Assembly (NCBI GenBank): GCA_021775455.1
Contig: JAJFHU010000015.1
Location: forward strand, 1 to 64,000
DNA from: Hyphomicrobiales bacterium
GTDB lineage: Bacteria > Pseudomonadota > Alphaproteobacteria > Rhizobiales > Rhizobiaceae
Length of the DNA: 64,000 bases
Reading direction: 5' to 3'
Position numbers and translations under genes: made by a program. Positions 45,185 to 54,212 of the stretch are shown piece after piece (position 1 is the stretch's first letter; every line of letters starts with the position of its first letter). A model generated the notes under the pieces. The model had not been told where the DNA came from and did not search any database. It worked only from the letters and a program-made list of their open reading frames with translations.

Positions 45185-46450
45185 ATGAACGATATGTCTC
45201 CCACTCAAATCACCGTAAACGACCGTACCTATGCCGATCCCAAGGTATGTGCCATAGCTATCTGTCTTGATGGCTGCGAACCTGCTTATCTGGATGAAGC
45301 GATTGCCGCTGGATTGATGCCAACGCTTGATCGCATCCGTAAAACGGGCACAGATCGAATGGCCCACAGTGTCATTCCAAGTTTTACAAATCCAAATAAT
45401 ATGTCGATTGCGACTGGTCGACCTCCGGCAATTCACGGAATTTGCGGGAATTTCCTTTTTGATCCCGACACCGGTGAAGAAGTGATGATGAATGACCCCA
45501 AATTCCTCAGGGTCTCAACAATTTTCAAGGCTTTTTTCGATGCTGGAAAGAAAGTTGCAGTTGTAACCGCGAAAGACAAGCTTCGCGCACTCCTGGGGCA
45601 CGGTCTGAGGTTTGATGACGGTCGCGCAATCTGTTTTTCTGCGGAAAAGTCTGACACTACCACCATAGAAGAACACGGCATAGTGGATGGCTCAACATGG
45701 ACCGATATGCCGGTGCCAGAAGTCTATTCAGCGGAACTTTCCGAGTTTGTATTCAAGGCTGGTGTAAAGCTCCTGAAAGAATTCAAGCCGGACATGATGT
45801 ACCTTACCACCACAGACTATGTGCAGCACAAATATGCTCCTGGCATAAAAGAGGCGAACGATTTTTATGAGATGTTTGACAAGTATCTCACGGAGCTCGA
45901 TGAGCTTGGAGCTGCAATCGTCGTAACTGCGGATCATGGCATGAAGCCAAAACATCATTCAGATGGATCGCCGGCTGTGATTTATGTGCAAGACTTGCTG
46001 GATGAATGGCTTGGCAAAGATGCTGCGCGTGTAATCCTTCCAATCACGGATCCTTATGTGGTTCATCACGGGGCTCTGGGCTCTTTTGGCACAGCTTATC
46101 TACCAGATGGAACCAACCGGGAAGATATCATCAATCGCCTTTCAGCAATTGATGACATTACTCTGGTGGTTGGAAATGAAGAAGCCTGCGAACGCTTTGA
46201 ACTTCCGGCTGATCGTATTGGTGATATCGTCGTTATCTCCGGTGAGAACATGACGGTTGGGACCAGTGAGCATCGCCATGATTTGGCGGCCCTCAACGAA
46301 CCGCTTCGTTCTCACGGCGGTCTGACCGAACAGGAAGTTCCATTCATTGTAAACCGCGTAATGGAAGACTTGCCTAACGCCCCGGAACTCAGAAATTTTG
46401 ATGCATTTTTCTACGCGACCAAAGCAGCCGCTATGCAAACCAGTTCATAA
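45185..46450 (+). CDS. phnA: Phosphonoacetate hydrolase
   Basis: 421 residues. The start at 45185 begins 40 nt after phnW; the frame is open further upstream but overlaps phnW. Alkaline-phosphatase superfamily pattern: AICLDGCEPAYLDEAI, the nucleophilic Thr region SFTNPNNMSIATGRPP, TTTDYVQHKYAPG, VVTADHGMKPKHH and a late RSHGG. It splits phosphonoacetate into acetate and phosphate with two divalent metals, usually Zn. This is the last step of the route begun by PhnW and PhnY. No signal peptide. Confidence 0.92.
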   Translation: MNDMSPTQITVNDRTYADPKVCAIAICLDGCEPAYLDEAIAAGLMPTLDRIRKTGTDRMAHSVIPSFTNPNNMSIATGRPPAIHGICGNFLFDPDTGEEVMMNDPKFLRVSTIFKAFFDAGKKVAVVTAKDKLRALLGHGLRFDDGRAICFSAEKSDTTTIEEHGIVDGSTWTDMPVPEVYSAELSEFVFKAGVKLLKEFKPDMMYLTTTDYVQHKYAPGIKEANDFYEMFDKYLTELDELGAAIVVTADHGMKPKHHSDGSPAVIYVQDLLDEWLGKDAARVILPITDPYVVHHGALGSFGTAYLPDGTNREDIINRLSAIDDITLVVGNEEACERFELPADRIGDIVVISGENMTVGTSEHRHDLAALNEPLRSHGGLTEQEVPFIVNRVMEDLPNAPELRNFDAFFYATKAAAMQTSS

Positions 46451-46463
46451 TCGGAATTAAAAT

Positions 46464-47918
46464 ATGAACCAGATTTCCCAAACAGTTCGTCATGAGGCCA
46501 TGCGAATTGGTGGTGAGAAAGTCACCACCGATGATGTTGTAGAGGTTCTATACCCCTATAATGATCAGGTCATTGGCACGGTACCCGCAGGTTCAGCAGA
46601 GCATGCGAAACGAGCCTTTGAAATTGCTGCCAATTACAAGCCCAATCTAACGCGTTATGAGCGATCGCAGATACTTTCAAAAGCTGCCCAAATTATAGTT
46701 GAGCGTCGGGAGGAGATTGCCCACTGGCTGACACTGGAACTTGGTATTTGCAACCAGCATGCACTCTACGAAGCTGGTCGTTCGTTTGATGTGTTTACTT
46801 TTGCCGGGCAGCTTGCACTAAGGGACGATGGTGAGATTTTTTCTTGTGATCTCACGCCGCATGGCAAGGATCGCAAAATCTACACCATGCGCGAGCCGGT
46901 CAACACGATTTCAGCAATTACTCCGTTCAACCATCCGCTCAATATGGTGGCGCACAAAATTGCCCCATCGATTGCGACCAACAATTGCATGGTCTGCAAA
47001 CCAACCGAATTGACACCACTCACTGCGATTACACTTGCTGACATTCTCTATGAAGCAGGATTGCCGCCAGAGATGTTTCAGATTGTAACTGGCTGGCCAA
47101 AGGATATTGGCGATGAAATGATCACCAATGAAAACATTGATATCATTACCTTTACGGGCGGTGTACCGGTTGGCAAGATGATTGCTGAAAAGGCCGGTTA
47201 TAAACGCTCTGCCCTTGAACTGGGCGGTAACGATCCGCTCATCATTTTGAATGATCTGTCGGATGCAGATCTGGAAAAGGCAGCCACCATCGCAGTTGCC
47301 GGTGCAACGGGTAACTCGGGTCAACGGTGCACGGCTATCAAGCGTATCTTGGTGCAGAATTCCGTAGCCGAAAAGATAGTTCCGCTAATTACAGAAAAAG
47401 CGACGGCCATCAAATTTGGCGATCCGCAAGATCCTGAAACACAGCTTGGTTGTGTCATTCATTCCAAGGCCGCAGAGATTTTTGAAAACCGGGTCTTCGA
47501 TGCAGAGAAGCAGGGTGCCAAAATCCTGTACCACCCCGGTCGTCAGGGTGCATTGCTACCTCCAATTGTTGTCGATCATGTGCCCCATGAAAGCGAGTTG
47601 GTGATGGAAGAAACTTTTGGGCCGATTGTCCCGATCATCAGGGTTCCCGACAATGACGAAGAAGTTATGGCAATCTCCAATTCAACAGTGTTTGGTCTTT
47701 CTGCTGGTGTTTGCACCAATGACTTTAACCGCATGACCGCTTACATCAAGGGGCTCAATGTCGGAACAGTCAACATATGGGAACAGCCAGGATATCGTAT
47801 TGAAATGTCTCCGTTTGGCGGGATCAAGGATTCAGGCAATGGTGTAAAGGAGGGAGTTCAGGAAGCGATGAAATTCTTCACCAACGTCAAAACCTACTCG
47901 CTACCATGGCCACGATGA
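46464..47918 (+). CDS. phnY: Phosphonoacetaldehyde dehydrogenase
   Basis: 484 residues of aldehyde dehydrogenase superfamily. [20 protein letters not shown] region binds NAD(P), general base Glu in ALELGGNDP, catalytic Cys in [13 protein letters not shown]. It oxidises phosphonoacetaldehyde to phosphonoacetate. Generic aldehyde dehydrogenases share these motifs; the assignment to PhnY rests on the position between phnA and the PbfA-like gene. Starts 13 nt after phnA, so one operon. Confidence 0.9.
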   Translation: MNQISQTVRHEAMRIGGEKVTTDDVVEVLYPYNDQVIGTVPAGSAEHAKRAFEIAANYKPNLTRYERSQILSKAAQIIVERREEIAHWLTLELGICNQHALYEAGRSFDVFTFAGQLALRDDGEIFSCDLTPHGKDRKIYTMREPVNTISAITPFNHPLNMVAHKIAPSIATNNCMVCKPTELTPLTAITLADILYEAGLPPEMFQIVTGWPKDIGDEMITNENIDIITFTGGVPVGKMIAEKAGYKRSALELGGNDPLIILNDLSDADLEKAATIAVAGATGNSGQRCTAIKRILVQNSVAEKIVPLITEKATAIKFGDPQDPETQLGCVIHSKAAEIFENRVFDAEKQGAKILYHPGRQGALLPPIVVDHVPHESELVMEETFGPIVPIIRVPDNDEEVMAISNSTVFGLSAGVCTNDFNRMTAYIKGLNVGTVNIWEQPGYRIEMSPFGGIKDSGNGVKEGVQEAMKFFTNVKTYSLPWPR

Positions 47919-47944
47919 AATAGTGGGAATAGCTGGAATAATCC

Positions 47945-49306
47945 ATGGCGCCTAAAATTATTCATACGGAAGGTGAATCGAACATTTCCACTGAACGCCA
48001 AGCCTGGAACAGCAAACACCCTGACGCAAAGACACGTGACTTGCTTGAGCGTGATGCAAGCGCGTTCCTGCATCAAAGCCTTTCTTCGCCCTGCGTCTCA
48101 ACTATCGCCAGGGCTGAGGGAATCTGGATTGAGGATACTGCTGGTCGGCGCTACATGGATTTTCATGGAAACTCCGTGCACCATATCGGCTACGCCCACC
48201 CCCGATTGATTGAAGCTATCAAGGCACAACTGGATGAGTTGAGCTTCTCACCGCGGCGTTTTACCAATGACACATCGGTTAGACTGGCAGAGAAGCTTGG
48301 AGAAATTTCTCCGGGAGATTTAAACAAGGTTCTTTTTACCACTGGCGGGTCAGATGCAAATGAAGTTGCGTTGAAAATCGTCCGCGCAGCGACTGGAAGA
48401 TTCAAGACATTGAGCTTCTGGGATTCGTTTCACGGCGCCGGATTTGGTGCTGCAAGTGTCGGCGGGGAGGCTACTTTTCGTTCCCATCAGGCTGGACCGC
48501 TATTGCCGGGAACCGAACATGTTGCACCGTTTAATTGCTATCATTGCGCTTATGGACATTCAGGACCGGAAAATTGCGGACTTGCCTGTGCCAAGATGGT
48601 CGAGTTTGTTCTCGAACGGGAAGGGGATGTGGCAGCAGTGATCGCCGAACCAATGCGGGCGGTACCGGTAGTGCCACCACCGGGATACTGGAAAACAGTG
48701 CAAGAAGCTTGTCACCGGCATGGTGCACTGTTGATTATGGATGAAATTCCAACAGGACTTGGCAAGACCGGCCGGATGTTTGCGTTCGAACATGATGACA
48801 TAATTCCTGACATTGTAACTTTGGGGAAATCGTTGGGCGGCGGAATATTGCCAATTGCGGCAGTAATTGCCCGACGCGATCTGGATGTATGCGGAGATTT
48901 TGCGATTGGCCACTACACCCATGAGAAAAATCCAGTTACCGCGCGCGCAGCTCTTACAACTCTCGATATCATTGAAGAAGAAGGGCTGGTTGAACAGTCT
49001 GCTGAACATGGTGCAAGAGCATTGTCCCGGCTTGGTGAATACAAAGCCAAATGCTCTGCAATCGGCGATGTTCGTGGTCGCGGCCTGATGTTTGGAATTG
49101 AGTTGGTCAAGGATTGCGACAGCAGGGAACCAAATCGCGAATTGGCTGAGCGTGTCTACTATCGCTGCCTTGAGAACGGGTTGAGTTTCAAGATCAGTGG
49201 TGGAAACGTTCTGACTTTGTCTCCTCCACTTACCATTGCAGAAGAAGATCTGGAAAATGCGCTCTCAATTGTTGAAGCAGCAATTAGTGGTGAAATGGCC
49301 GTTTGA
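47945..49306 (+). CDS. pbfA: Probable (R)-1-hydroxy-2-aminoethylphosphonate ammonia-lyase (PbfA)
   Basis: 453 residues, class III PLP fold: TTGGSDANEVALKIVRAA, FWDSFHGAGFGAAS, MDEIPTGLGKTGRMFAF and Schiff-base Lys in VTLGKSLGGGILPIAAVIA. Although this is an aminotransferase fold, the group near phnW-phnY-phnA includes PbfA, which eliminates ammonia from (R)-1-hydroxy-AEP and gives phosphonoacetaldehyde. It is related to ethanolamine-phosphate phospho-lyase. The name rests on family and context; an ordinary transaminase cannot be excluded. It is 26 nt after phnY and one base overlaps the next gene. Confidence 0.75.
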   Translation: MAPKIIHTEGESNISTERQAWNSKHPDAKTRDLLERDASAFLHQSLSSPCVSTIARAEGIWIEDTAGRRYMDFHGNSVHHIGYAHPRLIEAIKAQLDELSFSPRRFTNDTSVRLAEKLGEISPGDLNKVLFTTGGSDANEVALKIVRAATGRFKTLSFWDSFHGAGFGAASVGGEATFRSHQAGPLLPGTEHVAPFNCYHCAYGHSGPENCGLACAKMVEFVLEREGDVAAVIAEPMRAVPVVPPPGYWKTVQEACHRHGALLIMDEIPTGLGKTGRMFAFEHDDIIPDIVTLGKSLGGGILPIAAVIARRDLDVCGDFAIGHYTHEKNPVTARAALTTLDIIEEEGLVEQSAEHGARALSRLGEYKAKCSAIGDVRGRGLMFGIELVKDCDSREPNRELAERVYYRCLENGLSFKISGGNVLTLSPPLTIAEEDLENALSIVEAAISGEMAV

Positions 49307-50325
49307 TGAAAAAACCGAAGATCATCCGCACTGACTGCGAAATAGAGTGTGAGGGTATAGATCAGGTACTTCGCGAAATGGGCGCGCATCTTGTTCTTCT
49401 GCCAGAAGATACCAGCGAAGATGATTTGGTGAAAGAAGTTAAAGACGCTAACCTCATTTTGATGTGCTACGCGCCGATAACCGAACGCATTATAAATTCA
49501 GCCGAACGGTTAATGGGTATTGTCAAATATGGGGTCGGTATCGACGCCATCGATATTTCAGCCGCAAAGGCCAAAGGTATTCCGGTTGTAAACGTGCCGG
49601 AATATGCGGAAGAAACGGTCGCCGAAGGTGCTTTTGCATTGATGATGGCACTCGCAAAACGGCTGATGCCGGTGCATGCTGCTATGCAGAAATCCGGTTG
49701 GATATGGCCGCGCGAGAATTGGACCGGCACAGACATAGCCGATAAAACCGTAGGAATTGTTGGTTTCGGGAGAATTGGTCGAAGTTTCGCCCGAATGGCA
49801 GGTGCCGGATTTCGCGCCAGGGTGATCGTTTATGATCCAGGAAAATCAACCGAAGAGATGCAGGAAGCCGGTGTTGAGAAATGTGAGAATTTGCATGATC
49901 TTCTTGGTCAAAGCGATTTTGTCTCACTGCACTGTGTATTAAATTCGGAAACAAGGGGAATCATTGGTGCAACCGAATTGCGCCTAATGAAGCCGACAGC
50001 CTTCCTCATAAATTCCTCTCGCGGAGCGCTGATAGATGAGATGGCGCTGCTTGCGGCCCTGAAGGAAAACAGAATTGCCGGGGCGGGTCTTGATGTTTTC
50101 AGTCAGGAACCGCTCAACAGGCAAGATCACCCCCTGCGGGAACTCTTTGAGATGGACAATGTAATCCTTTCCCCACACCTGACCTTCTTTACCCAAGAAG
50201 CCATGAAACGCCTTGAAGAAGATACGCTGGCGCGTTGTTTCGAGATTCTTGGGGGCAAGGCGGTTTTGGTAAAATCGAACGACCCGAGATTGATTTCTCA
50301 AAAAGATGGTGTTCGTTTTTCTTGA
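49306..50325 (+). CDS. D-2-hydroxyacid dehydrogenase (phosphoglycerate dehydrogenase-like)
   Basis: 339 residues from the ATG at 49306, overlapping the pbfA stop by one base. Catalytic and cofactor motifs are intact: Rossmann VGIVGFGRIGRSFARMA, Arg in INSSRGALIDE, Glu in FSQEPLNRQ and His in SPHLTFF. It should reduce a 2-oxo acid or oxidise a D-2-hydroxy acid with NAD(H). Tight coupling to pbfA suggests a role with a hydroxy- or oxo-phosphonate, such as phosphonopyruvate or phosphonolactate, but no precise substrate is evident. Confidence 0.87.
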   Translation: MKKPKIIRTDCEIECEGIDQVLREMGAHLVLLPEDTSEDDLVKEVKDANLILMCYAPITERIINSAERLMGIVKYGVGIDAIDISAAKAKGIPVVNVPEYAEETVAEGAFALMMALAKRLMPVHAAMQKSGWIWPRENWTGTDIADKTVGIVGFGRIGRSFARMAGAGFRARVIVYDPGKSTEEMQEAGVEKCENLHDLLGQSDFVSLHCVLNSETRGIIGATELRLMKPTAFLINSSRGALIDEMALLAALKENRIAGAGLDVFSQEPLNRQDHPLRELFEMDNVILSPHLTFFTQEAMKRLEEDTLARCFEILGGKAVLVKSNDPRLISQKDGVRFS

Positions 50326-50632
50326 ATGTTCAGAAGACCTAAAAATGGTGCTCCCATCGTTGTGGTTTTTTTCATTCCCATCAAAGGATTTACCTTGTCG
50401 CGCCTCTTGTTCGGTTGAGCTTTGTTTTGTTTCCACTCGGCCTGTCGGCCGATGTCTGTTCGCGCGCTGGCGCATCGGCTTTGTGCTTAAGATGCTCGGC
50501 GGACAAGCCTGTACCGGATTCACCTGCGTAGACTGATTAACAAAATTCAATATCCATTTTTCTCGCAAGGCCAATTATTGCCGCCAGCAACAACACTTAT
50601 TCCAAGCTTCCACCAAATCTACGATTGCAAAC
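50326..50632. other. Gap between phn operon and small convergent ORF
   Basis: 307 nt with GC-rich self-complementary bits around 50441-50500 (GGCCTGTCGGCC, GCGCGC). Reading frames through it overlap the upstream gene or lack a start, so I call none. No tRNA-like or SRP-like fold recognised, and no clear T-tailed terminator. Confidence 0.35.
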
Positions 50633-50812
50633 CTAGATCTTGCTTCCCAATCCGTAACGTATCTGTAGTCTGTCCATGGCAGATGGCATGAATTCCTGTT
50701 CCAACGGGCAGTATTTCTGCTCACATCCATGTTGCCTCCGGCATTCATTTTCAGAGGATGAAATCTTTACAGTTTGATCTATCTCTGCGCAGTACCTCGT
50801 TCCCAAGCTCAT
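50633..50812 (-). CDS. Small four-cysteine protein of unknown function, preceded by FNR box
   Basis: 59 residues; first part MSLGTRYCAEIDQTVKISS, middle ECRRQHGCEQKYCPLEQEF, tail DRLQIRYGLGSKI. Cysteines at 8, 24, 30 and 35 (C-x15-C-x5-C-x4-C) could bind metal or an Fe-S cluster. Support: GGAGGAG lies 7 nt upstream of the ATG, and a TTGAT-N4-GTCAA FNR box sits 61 nt upstream. With the box centred at -41.5, the start point falls near 50838 and an AATTTT element sits at the -10 place, fitting an FNR-activated promoter. It is divergent from the fnrL-type gene. No family recognised. Confidence 0.65.
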   Translation of the reverse strand: MSLGTRYCAEIDQTVKISSSENECRRQHGCEQKYCPLEQEFMPSAMDRLQIRYGLGSKI

Positions 50813-51215
50813 GTTGCAACTCCTCCATCAATCGTGATTGAAGCAAAATTGCAACTGTCAGGAGAATCGCCCTTGATCTGTGTCAATCGACTGTGAATTT
50901 AGAAACTGGCATCCGAACATTGAAATTCCGCAGAATAAAGCCATAATTTGGCATCCCTTTGGTGTATTGGAAGAATTCAACCTTCAGGAATTGCAACCCG
51001 CAAGTTGGCTTTAAGCAAACCTGACCGCATGATTTTCAAAATAATCTCCACGGCTACGGTCTGATCGCCTGCGTTCATTGAACAAAATCGGGTATCAAGC
51101 CTTTACCACTGCAACGAAAGAATTATTTTTCAGCAGCAAATTTTACTCCGATGGACAAGAGGACATGCTATTGGAGGCTTGCACACCGGACCAGTTAAAG
51201 TAAGTATGGCGATCA
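50813..51215. other. Intergenic control region between small Cys ORF and fnrL-type gene
   Basis: 403 nt without a called gene, holding the FNR box at 50873-50886 and the promoters of both divergent genes. The part from 50890 to 51215 shows no clear RNA gene or reading frame. The fnrL-type gene has only a weak ribosome site. Confidence 0.4.
50873..50886. promoter_or_regulatory. FNR box (TTGATCTGTGTCAA)
   Basis: Matches the TTGAT-N4-(A/G)TCAA consensus. It is 61 nt upstream of the small Cys ORF (minus strand) and 330 nt upstream of the fnrL-type gene, so geometry favours control of the small ORF. The regulator encoded next door has the FNR-type E-x2-SR recognition helix. Confidence 0.75.
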
Positions 51216-51947
51216 ATGGAAAAAAAAGATATTCATAATTCGGAAGTACCAGTCATCTGTCGATCTTGCGAAGCCAGACACCGTGGTATTTGCGGTGTAC
51301 TTGATCCCGATCAATTGATGAAGTTAGGCAAACAGACAACAAAACAAGTCCGCCGGGCAGATGAAGAACTGATATCTGCAGGGTCTGATGTTAGAACCTA
51401 TTCCAACATCATGAGTGGCGTGGTTAAGCTGACGAAGCTTATGGCGGATGGGCGCCAACAGATTGTGGCACTACAGTTTGCCCCTGACTTTATGGGACGA
51501 CCCTTTCACTCGCAAAGCGAGATATCCGCCGAAGCGGCAACAGAGGTTCGGCTGTGTTCTTTTCCAGCTTCAACCCTTGAGAGTTTGATAGCAGAATCAC
51601 CTGAACTGGAACGAAAACTTCACGAGCAAAACCTGAAGGAACTGGATGAAGCCCGTGACTGGATGCTTACATTGGGAAGAAAGACAGCGTCGGAAAAAAT
51701 TGCCAGCTTTTTTTACATGATTGCAAACCATGTCGATCCCGAGTTGGAAGTCGGCAATGGACCTGTGAAGTTTGATATTCCCCTAAAACGCGCTGACATA
51801 GCTGATTTTTTGGGCCTGACAATTGAAACAGTTAGTCGTCAGATTACCAAACTTAGAAAAGCTGGGGTATTTGAAATTGAAAACAACCGAACGGTTATTG
51901 TTCCCAAGATGAGCAAACTCAAAAATGCCTGCGAGGTGGAGCACTAG
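51216..51947 (+). CDS. fnrL: Crp/FNR-family regulator, FnrL-type oxygen sensor
   Basis: 243 residues. Cysteines 15, 18 and 26 (CRSCEARHRGIC) plus Cys114 (VRLCSFP) match the four ligands of the O2-labile [4Fe-4S] cluster of FnrL (CX2CX7C...C). The cyclic-nucleotide-like beta barrel lies at about 30-150, then the HTH, with recognition helix LTIETVSRQITKL (E-SR: recognises TTGAT half sites). It should activate low-oxygen genes; FNR boxes precede ccoN and the small Cys ORF. The 3' end overlaps the convergent hemerythrin-type gene by 4 nt. Confidence 0.92.
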   Translation: MEKKDIHNSEVPVICRSCEARHRGICGVLDPDQLMKLGKQTTKQVRRADEELISAGSDVRTYSNIMSGVVKLTKLMADGRQQIVALQFAPDFMGRPFHSQSEISAEAATEVRLCSFPASTLESLIAESPELERKLHEQNLKELDEARDWMLTLGRKTASEKIASFFYMIANHVDPELEVGNGPVKFDIPLKRADIADFLGLTIETVSRQITKLRKAGVFEIENNRTVIVPKMSKLKNACEVEH

Positions 51948-52408
51948 GTGCTACACACTTCAAGTTTTGGCAGCAAGTGCTCGGTATCAAAAGCAACATG
52001 TCGCCTAACGCTCTCAAAAAAGCCGCGCAACATGTATGCAAGGGTATCACTGTTTTCGGGTACCAGAATATACCGTTTCAAACATTCGCTGATCTCTTCG
52101 GCGAATGCTTCATCTTCCCAGTGTTCAAACTTTAACCGTTCGAAACTGTTCTTTAGTGCGGGGTCGGGATTATGCCCAGCCAATACCGGAAACAGCACTA
52201 TTTCTTCAAACTGGTGCGCTTTGTAAACTGCCGGATACAAAGATCGCGCCAACAGCAAGCATTCTTGCGTGTCAATTTTGTCCGGAAGACTGTCAGCAAC
52301 TTCCTCCAGGCGATCACATAAACAGAGAAGTTTCCGGTTATGTTGTTGCAACTCACAGCTGATTTTGATGCATTCTTGCGAAGTTGGATTTCGAATTGCG
52401 TCTGGCAT
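51944..52408 (-). CDS. Hemerythrin-like (HHE-domain) protein
   Basis: 154 residues. Candidate diiron ligands: HNRKLL early, AHQFEEIVLFPVL (H-x3-E), FEHWEDEAF (H-x3-E), and RRHVAFDTEHLLPKL. This is an all-helical HHE fold. Relatives bind O2, NO or iron, and some affect respiratory genes. Located between the fnrL gene and the ccoN promoter, with its start 62 nt from the FNR box at 52471-52484, so the box could act on both directions. Cytoplasmic; no signal peptide. Confidence 0.85.
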   Translation of the reverse strand: MPDAIRNPTSQECIKISCELQQHNRKLLCLCDRLEEVADSLPDKIDTQECLLLARSLYPAVYKAHQFEEIVLFPVLAGHNPDPALKNSFERLKFEHWEDEAFAEEISECLKRYILVPENSDTLAYMLRGFFESVRRHVAFDTEHLLPKLEVCST

Positions 52409-52470
52409 TCTTTGATTCTTCGAAGCGTCGCGATTTCAGGTTAAAGATAGTCCGATTTCCCGACTTTTCA

Positions 52471-52484
52471 TTGATCCATGTCAA
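52471..52484. promoter_or_regulatory. FNR box (TTGATCCATGTCAA) before ccoN
   Basis: A TTGAT-N4-GTCAA site 89 nt upstream of the ccoN ATG and 62 nt from the divergent hemerythrin-like gene start. A TATGAT element at 52517-52522 could be the -10 of the cco promoter. Position and consensus are typical of FNR/FixK control of cbb3 oxidase operons. Confidence 0.85.
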
Positions 52485-52573
52485 AGCTCCGGATTTCCTC
52501 TAATGTGAATTGTGCGTATGATAGAATTTGTTAACAATAAGATACGCGAAAATTTCGACCAAAGGGGATAGCC

Positions 52574-54202
52574 ATGCGTTACCTGACTGAGCTGATATTG
52601 CTTAGCGCCGCCGCTTTTCTGGCACTATTGGGTGCGGCTTACGCAAAGGACAATTTGTTCCAAGCCCATGCCTGGATATTGTTTTTTGTTCTGCTGGGAA
52701 GTTGTGTATTGCTTGCAAGGCGTGTCGAGTTTGGCCTCCCGGGAAAAAATGCATCCAAACCCGATCCATCAAGTTATTTCGACGAAGTAATTCGTTATGG
52801 CGTTATCGCTACCATGTTCTGGGGTATTGTTGGTTTTTTGGTTGGGGTCGTCATAGCTGCACAACTTGCATGGCCGGAACTCAACATCGAACCGTGGTTC
52901 AATTTTGGTCGTATGCGTCCCCTGCATACATCTGCGGTCATTTTTGCTTTCGGCGGCAATGCATTGTTGTGCACAAGCTTCCATGTAGTTCAACGCACCT
53001 GTAGAGCCCGGTTGTTCGGCGGGAACCTCGCTTGGTTTGTTTTTTGGGGCTACCAGCTGTTTATCGTATTGGCGGCAACTGGATACTTGCTTGGCGTTAC
53101 TCAATCCAGGGAATATGCGGAGCCAGAATGGTATGTTGATCTTTGGTTGACTATCGTATGGGTTGCTTACCTGGTCGTGTTTGTTGGTACCCTCGTAAAA
53201 CGCAAGGAACCGCACATTTACGTGGCCAATTGGTTCTTTCTATCATTCATCATTACTGTGGCCATGCTACACCTTGTAAACAATGCAGCCGTGCCGGTTT
53301 CTTTTCTGGGTGTGAAAAGCTACAGCGCATTTTCAGGCGTCCAGGATGCACTTACGCAATGGTGGTATGGACACAATGCGGTGGGCTTTTTCCTGACGGC
53401 CGGATTTTTGGGAATGATGTATTACTATGTGCCAAAACAGGCTAATCGCCCGGTCTATTCCTACAGGTTGTCAATCATTCACTTCTGGGCACTGATCTTT
53501 CTGTACATTTGGGCAGGGCCTCATCATCTGCACTACACCGCGCTTCCCGACTGGGCACAAACCCTCGGCATGGTGTTCTCGGTAATGCTGTGGATGCCTT
53601 CCTGGGGTGGCATGATCAACGGCTTGATGACTCTCTCTGGTGCCTGGGACAAGCTGCGCACTGATCCGGTTCTGCGAATGATGGTAATCTCGCTTGCATT
53701 TTACGGCATGTCCACATTTGAAGGTCCGGTGATGTCCATCAAGTCCGTGAATTCACTGTCGCACTATACAGACTGGACTATCGGTCACGTTCATTCCGGC
53801 GCTCTGGGATGGAACGGCATGATTACATTCGGCGCGCTTTATTATCTGGTACCCAAATTGTGGAACCGTGAAAACCTGTATTCCCTGAGGTTGGTGAACT
53901 GGCACCTGTGGCTGGCTACCCTTGGTATCGTGATTTATGCAGCCGTAATGTGGGTTGCCGGCGTCACCCAAGGTCTGATGTGGCGTGAATATGATGATCA
54001 GGGGTTCCTCGTGAATTCGTTTGTTGAGAGCGTTGTCGCCATTCATCCTGAATATGTGATGCGTGTGTTTGGCGGGCTTCTCTATCTCAGTGGTGCATTG
54101 CTGATGGCATATAATTTGTGGCGCACAATCAGAGGTGATGTTCGCAACGAAGTTCCGCTCGGCGGAGCGCAGGCAACCGCAAAACCAGCTCCAGCACAGT
54201 AA
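52574..54202 (+). CDS. ccoN: cbb3-type cytochrome c oxidase subunit I
   Basis: 542 residues with 12 or more membrane helices. Heme and CuB ligands are visible: [16 protein letters not shown] (H), [11 protein letters not shown] (HCuB), [13 protein letters not shown] (HH), and [16 protein letters not shown] (heme His pair). AAAGGGG precedes the ATG. It is the catalytic subunit of the high-affinity terminal oxidase that reduces O2 and pumps protons. First gene of ccoNOQP, under an FNR box. Confidence 0.96.
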   Translation: MRYLTELILLSAAAFLALLGAAYAKDNLFQAHAWILFFVLLGSCVLLARRVEFGLPGKNASKPDPSSYFDEVIRYGVIATMFWGIVGFLVGVVIAAQLAWPELNIEPWFNFGRMRPLHTSAVIFAFGGNALLCTSFHVVQRTCRARLFGGNLAWFVFWGYQLFIVLAATGYLLGVTQSREYAEPEWYVDLWLTIVWVAYLVVFVGTLVKRKEPHIYVANWFFLSFIITVAMLHLVNNAAVPVSFLGVKSYSAFSGVQDALTQWWYGHNAVGFFLTAGFLGMMYYYVPKQANRPVYSYRLSIIHFWALIFLYIWAGPHHLHYTALPDWAQTLGMVFSVMLWMPSWGGMINGLMTLSGAWDKLRTDPVLRMMVISLAFYGMSTFEGPVMSIKSVNSLSHYTDWTIGHVHSGALGWNGMITFGALYYLVPKLWNRENLYSLRLVNWHLWLATLGIVIYAAVMWVAGVTQGLMWREYDDQGFLVNSFVESVVAIHPEYVMRVFGGLLYLSGALLMAYNLWRTIRGDVRNEVPLGGAQATAKPAPAQ

Positions 54203-54212
54203 GGACGAGGCA

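Noticed and set aside
50306-50536. 76-residue rightward frame overlapping the dehydrogenase end
   Set aside because: It overlaps the 3' end of the hydroxyacid dehydrogenase, has no ribosome site and no family pattern.
50326-50632. Possible structured RNA (GC-rich dyads around 50441-50500)
   Set aside because: No match to tRNA, tmRNA, SRP RNA or 6S RNA patterns that I can recognise; only short self-complementary bits.
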